14,942 bases of DNA from NCBI GenBank assembly GCA_934162325.1, contig CAKPIH010000030.1, positions 1 to 14,942 of the forward strand. Reading direction: 5' to 3'. Positions 11,737 through 14,942 of the stretch are shown one piece after another. The translations under genes and the position numbers were made by a program. The stretch comes from an uncultured Bacilli bacterium. Its GTDB lineage: Bacteria > Bacillota_I > Bacilli_A > RF39 > UBA660. The notes beneath the pieces are model-generated. The model worked only from the letters and a program-made list of their open reading frames with translations. It had not been told where the DNA came from and ran no database searches. How positions within the stretch are numbered: position 1 is the first letter of the stretch; the number at the start of each line of letters is the position of its first letter.

Positions 11737-14070
11737 ATGGGTATTTCAAAAAAAGAATTAAAAGATATGAATGCATATTTCAGAGCATTAAATTATATAT
11801 CAGTAGGACAATTATATTTATTAGATAATCCCTTATTAAAAGAAGAATTAAAATGGAGTCATGTCAAAAAGAAAATAGTAGGACATTGGGGAACAGTACC
11901 AGGACAAAACTTTATATATACACATTTAAATAGAATAATCAAAAAGAACGATTTAAATATGATATACATATCAGGTCCAGGTCATGGAGGTAATGCTGTT
12001 GTATCAAATGTATATTTAGAAGGAACATATAGTAATACCTATCCCGAAGTAAGTGAAGATATAGAAGGATTAAAAAAACTATTTAAACAATTCTCCTTTC
12101 CTGGAGGCATAGCCTCTCATGCAGCTCCTGAGACACCAGGATCAATAAATGAAGGAGGAGAGTTAGGATATAGCCTGTCTCATGCCTTTGGAGCAGTCTT
12201 TGATAATCCCGATCTAATCGCAGCCTGTGTAATAGGAGATGGTGAAGCCGAAACTGGACCACTAGCTACTAGTTGGCATTCAAATAAATTTTTAAATCCC
12301 AAAAGAGATGGTATAGTCCTACCAATACTTCATTTAAATGGTTATAAAATAAGTAATCCAACAGTATTATCTAGAATAAGTAATGAAGAATTATCTTCAC
12401 TATTATATGGCTATGGATGGAAACCATATTTAGTTGAAGGAACTACCACTATGGAATTACATAAAAATATGGCTCTTACACTAGATAGAATAATAAAAGA
12501 AATAAAAAAAATCCAGTATAATGCCAGATATAATAATAAAGTAGAAAGAGTCTTTTATCCTATGATAGTACTTAGAACTCCTAAAGGATGGACCGGTCCA
12601 AAATTAGTCGAAGGAAAAAAAATAGAAGGAACATTCCGTAGTCATCAAGTACCAATACCATTAGAAAATGATGAAGAATTAAAACAATTAGAAAAATGGT
12701 TAAAGAGTTATCATCCAGAAGAATTATTTGATGATAATGGACATTTATTACCATATTTAAAAAAATTAGTACCATATAATCCAATGGGAGCTAATCCTAA
12801 TGCCAATGGTGGATTACTATTACAAGAATTAAAAGTACCAAGTATCGATAAATATGCCGTAAAATTCACCCATCCTGGTGAAATAGAAAAAGAAGATATG
12901 CGTGTACTAGGAGAATTTATAAGAGATATCATAAAAGAAAACCCTAATAACTTTAGAGTATTTGGACCAGATGAAACAATGAGTAATAGATTATCACATC
13001 TATTTGAAGCAGATAATAGATGCTGGTATTTAACAAAGAAAAAAGAAGATGAATACCTATCATATGATGGCAGAATAATGGATTCATACCTTAGTGAACA
13101 TACTTGTGAAGGCTGGCTAGAAGGTTATATTTTAACAGGTAGACATGGAGTATTTGTAAGTTATGAAGCCTTTATTAGAATAGTAGATTCCATGGCTAGT
13201 CAACATGCCAAATGGCTAAAAGTATCAAAAGAATTACCATGGCGAAAAGAAATATCATCACTAAATTATATCTTAACATCAAATGTATGGCAACAAGATC
13301 ATAACGGATATACCCATCAAGACCCCGGCTTTATTGATCATCTAGTTAACAAAAAAGCCGATATCGTAAGAATATATTTACCTCCAGATAGTAACTGCCT
13401 TCTATCATGCTTTGATCATATCATAAAAACCAAAAACTATATCAATGTAATCGTAGCCTCTAAACATATGCGCCCCCAGTGGCTTACAATGGAAGAAGCT
13501 AAAGAACATTGTGCCAAAGGCTTATCAAAATGGAACTTTGCAAGCAATGATAATAAAGGAGTAGATATCGTCCTAGTATCAATAGGAGATGCCCCAACTC
13601 TAGAAAACGTAGCAGCAGTTTCAATATTAAGAAATTACTTACCAGATATCAAAATAAGATTTATCAATGTTGTAGACTTAATGAAATTAGAGCCAAGTAC
13701 TAAACACCCACATGGCTTAACAAATACCGAATACAATAAACTATTTACTAAAGATAAACCAATAATATTTAATTATCATGGTTATCCAACCTTAATCCAT
13801 GAATTAACTTATGAAAGAGAAAACAAAAACATAAGTGTCCATGGTTATATCGAAGAAGGAACAATAACAACAGCCTTTGATATGCGTGTAAAAAATGAAA
13901 TAGATAGATATCATATCGTAATAGATATCATAAATCACTTAGATATAGTAAAAACAAGAGAAGGTAAGAAAATAATAAAATTAATGGAAGAAAAATTAAA
14001 ATACCATGAATCATATATAAGAGAATATGGAATAGATATGGAAGAAGTAAGACTATTTAAATGGGAGTAG
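11737..14070 (+). CDS. xfp: Xylulose-5-P/fructose-6-P phosphoketolase
   Basis: A 777-residue protein, close to the family length of about 790. Signature blocks are GHWGTVPGQNFIYTHLNR (49-66), SGPGHGGNAV (79-88), SHAAPETPGSINEGGELGYS (127-146) and the thiamine-diphosphate motif GDGEAETGP (167-175). Later FGPDETMSNR, the QQDHNGYTHQDPGF segment and the C-terminal NYHGYPTLIH are also family hallmarks. The enzyme splits xylulose-5-P (and often fructose-6-P) with phosphate into acetyl phosphate plus glyceraldehyde-3-P or erythrose-4-P, in the cytoplasm. Acetyl phosphate can then yield ATP. It leads an operon: the next ORF starts seven bases after the stop. Substrate preference cannot be told by eye. 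Confidence 0.97.
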   Translation: MGISKKELKDMNAYFRALNYISVGQLYLLDNPLLKEELKWSHVKKKIVGHWGTVPGQNFIYTHLNRIIKKNDLNMIYISGPGHGGNAVVSNVYLEGTYSNTYPEVSEDIEGLKKLFKQFSFPGGIASHAAPETPGSINEGGELGYSLSHAFGAVFDNPDLIAACVIGDGEAETGPLATSWHSNKFLNPKRDGIVLPILHLNGYKISNPTVLSRISNEELSSLLYGYGWKPYLVEGTTTMELHKNMALTLDRIIKEIKKIQYNARYNNKVERVFYPMIVLRTPKGWTGPKLVEGKKIEGTFRSHQVPIPLENDEELKQLEKWLKSYHPEELFDDNGHLLPYLKKLVPYNPMGANPNANGGLLLQELKVPSIDKYAVKFTHPGEIEKEDMRVLGEFIRDIIKENPNNFRVFGPDETMSNRLSHLFEADNRCWYLTKKKEDEYLSYDGRIMDSYLSEHTCEGWLEGYILTGRHGVFVSYEAFIRIVDSMASQHAKWLKVSKELPWRKEISSLNYILTSNVWQQDHNGYTHQDPGFIDHLVNKKADIVRIYLPPDSNCLLSCFDHIIKTKNYINVIVASKHMRPQWLTMEEAKEHCAKGLSKWNFASNDNKGVDIVLVSIGDAPTLENVAAVSILRNYLPDIKIRFINVVDLMKLEPSTKHPHGLTNTEYNKLFTKDKPIIFNYHGYPTLIHELTYERENKNISVHGYIEEGTITTAFDMRVKNEIDRYHIVIDIINHLDIVKTREGKKIIKLMEEKLKYHESYIREYGIDMEEVRLFKWE

Positions 14071-14077
14071 GATAAAC

Positions 14078-14419
14078 ATGGAAAAGTATAATAATAAAAG
14101 AAATATCATCTTCAATCCAAATAAAGTTCAAAAATGGAATGTTGAAAAAAATACTATCATTACTACTAGTAGAAATCATGTCGATAAATTATGTGAACCA
14201 TTTGACTATCTAAGAAAGAATGCTAGTGATGGTTTTTCCAACTATCAAGAATTAATTGAAGCTAATACCATCACTAGAAAAAAAGCCTTAGCCAAAGTAA
14301 AAAGATTAGAACTAGAAAAAACAGCAGGTTATGTAACAATAAGCACCCTAACTATAATAATAACATTAGTAATAAGTATAGTAATATTTATTACCATCGG
14401 AACATTATTAGGAGGTTAA
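14078..14419 (+). CDS. Small C-terminally membrane-anchored protein, unknown
   Basis: I do not recognise this 113-residue protein. Residues 1-80 are polar and mostly helical with many Lys, Asn and Arg; FDYLRKNASDGFSNYQELIE is a distinctive stretch. Residues about 84-110 form one hydrophobic segment (YVTISTLTIIITLVISIVIF) ending in LLGG, so the bulk likely faces the cytoplasm as a tail-anchored protein. An AGGA ribosome site overlaps the end of xfp. The DUF1292 gene starts one base after its stop, so the genes form one unit. Any link with phosphoketolase is only positional. Confidence 0.6.
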   Translation: MEKYNNKRNIIFNPNKVQKWNVEKNTIITTSRNHVDKLCEPFDYLRKNASDGFSNYQELIEANTITRKKALAKVKRLELEKTAGYVTISTLTIIITLVISIVIFITIGTLLGG

Positions 14420-14420
14420 T

Positions 14421-14681
14421 ATGGAATTTAATATCTTAAATGAAAAAAATGAATTCAAATTAGGCACAATAATCACTGTCTTTTCCCTTCCTAATACTCC
14501 TAAAGAAATAGTACTATTCTCAGTAGGAGATTATGATAGTAGTGATACCGCTAGTCTAGAAGTAGCATACTTAAACAAAGATAAAGATGGTTATAATTAT
14601 ATCGAAGAAATAGATGATGATAAAGTATTAAAAGAAGCAATGAAAGTAGTAAAAAAAGTAATCTTATTAGGAGAACAATAG
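14421..14681 (+). CDS. DUF1292 (YrzB-like) protein
   Basis: An 86-residue protein resembling the DUF1292/YrzB family: a beta-rich small domain with EIVLFSVGDYDSSDTASLEV, AYLNKDKDGYNYIEEIDDDK and an amphipathic C-terminal helix (KEAMKVVKKVI). Family members are short, acidic and of unknown function, and in Bacillus yrzB lies next to yrrK and yrzL. Here it sits instead between a small membrane protein and a prepilin. GGAGG (14411-14415) lies inside the last codons of the previous gene. The stop TAG overlaps the following GTG (TAGTG), which implies coupling. Confidence 0.65.
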   Translation: MEFNILNEKNEFKLGTIITVFSLPNTPKEIVLFSVGDYDSSDTASLEVAYLNKDKDGYNYIEEIDDDKVLKEAMKVVKKVILLGEQ

Positions 14682-14942
14682 TGAAACTAAATAGAAAAGG
14701 ATATACTCTAATAGAACTACTAGCAGTAATACTTATAATAAGTTTAATTATAACTCTTTCTATTTTTGGTATCATTAATGTTATTAAATCTTCAAAAGAA
14801 AAAGCAGCAACATTAAGTGAAAAGAGTATTAAAGAAGCAGCAGAACAATACGCTACTGAAAAAAGTGATGATAGTAGTTACTGGTTAGATATTACTGATA
14901 AAGATATTATTGATAAGGATATTACTTATAAAGAAAATAAAT
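14681..14942 (+). CDS. Type IV prepilin, truncated by window end
   Basis: The frame starts at GTG 14681, overlapping the DUF1292 stop, with AGGAGA (14669-14674) six bases upstream, and stays open for 87 codons to the window edge. It begins MKLNRKGYTLIELLAVILII, a prepilin leader with cleavage after G7, Tyr at mature position 1 and Glu at position 5, then a long helix (IINVIKSSKEKAATLSEKSI). The mature part continues AAEQYATEKSDD. It resembles the prepilin at 5297 in layout. It is likely the first of further pilus genes beyond the window. Confidence 0.88.
   Translation, partial: MKLNRKGYTLIELLAVILIISLIITLSIFGIINVIKSSKEKAATLSEKSIKEAAEQYATEKSDDSSYWLDITDKDIIDKDITYKENK

Noticed and set aside
14551..14775. 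Minus-strand open frame of 74 codons
   Set aside because: It covers the DUF1292 and prepilin starts in antisense and shows only Leu/Ile-rich low-complexity sequence.
1..14942. CRISPR array, insertion sequence or prophage
   Set aside because: No regularly spaced repeats, transposase, integrase or phage structural gene is seen on either strand.

Overview
The window is very AT-rich. Intergenic spacing is short, Shine-Dalgarno sites are clear, and promoters of the TTGnnn-17-TATAAT type with extended -10 elements recur. The gene set (SepF, DivIVA, YlbJ, YlbL, YbeY, DgkA, Cdd, FemABX, VanZ-like, DUF1292, several prepilins) points to a low-GC Bacillota, probably an uncultured gut or Mollicutes-related Bacilli lineage. 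That lineage guess is inference. The code looks standard: Trp is TGG in intact genes. However, 13 recognised stops are TAA, 4 are TAG and none is TGA.

Layout. 1-250: tRNA-Glu(CUC) with its own promoter and terminator. 272-1204: an unrecognised HExxH protein, convergent and overlapping with ylbJ (minus strand), which is divergent from ylbL. 3140-3694: no long gene, but a compact convergent transcription unit: a short mRNA with two in-frame small ORFs, opposed by a strong antisense promoter. 3695-5698: PASTA-NodB deacetylase followed by two prepilin-like genes. 5712-8085: sepF, divIVA and a secreted 471-residue surface protein. The 3' end of the surface gene and about 150 bp downstream form a GC-rich island. 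8288-10190: vanZ-like, ybeY, dgkA, cdd, running convergently into femX (minus) with a shared terminator. 11443-11736: a non-coding stretch with inverted repeats and the phosphoketolase promoter. 11737-14942: phosphoketolase, a small tail-anchored protein, a DUF1292 protein and a prepilin cut by the window edge.

How the genes fit together. Most of the window serves the cell envelope: division placement (SepF, DivIVA), undecaprenol recycling (DgkA), interpeptide bridges (FemX), glycan deacetylation (NodB) and surface fibres (prepilins). The phosphoketolase suggests fermentation through acetyl phosphate.

Two features stand out. (1) Positions 3243-3622 look like an undescribed type I toxin-antitoxin locus: a 25-residue membrane peptide, an antisense RNA of about 105 nt over the mRNA 3' end, and a 5'-3' fold-back of the mRNA. 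(2) The C-terminal coding end of the 471-residue protein (7912-8010) looks like the variable region of a diversity-generating retroelement target, followed by a structured GC-rich tail. No reverse transcriptase lies in the window.
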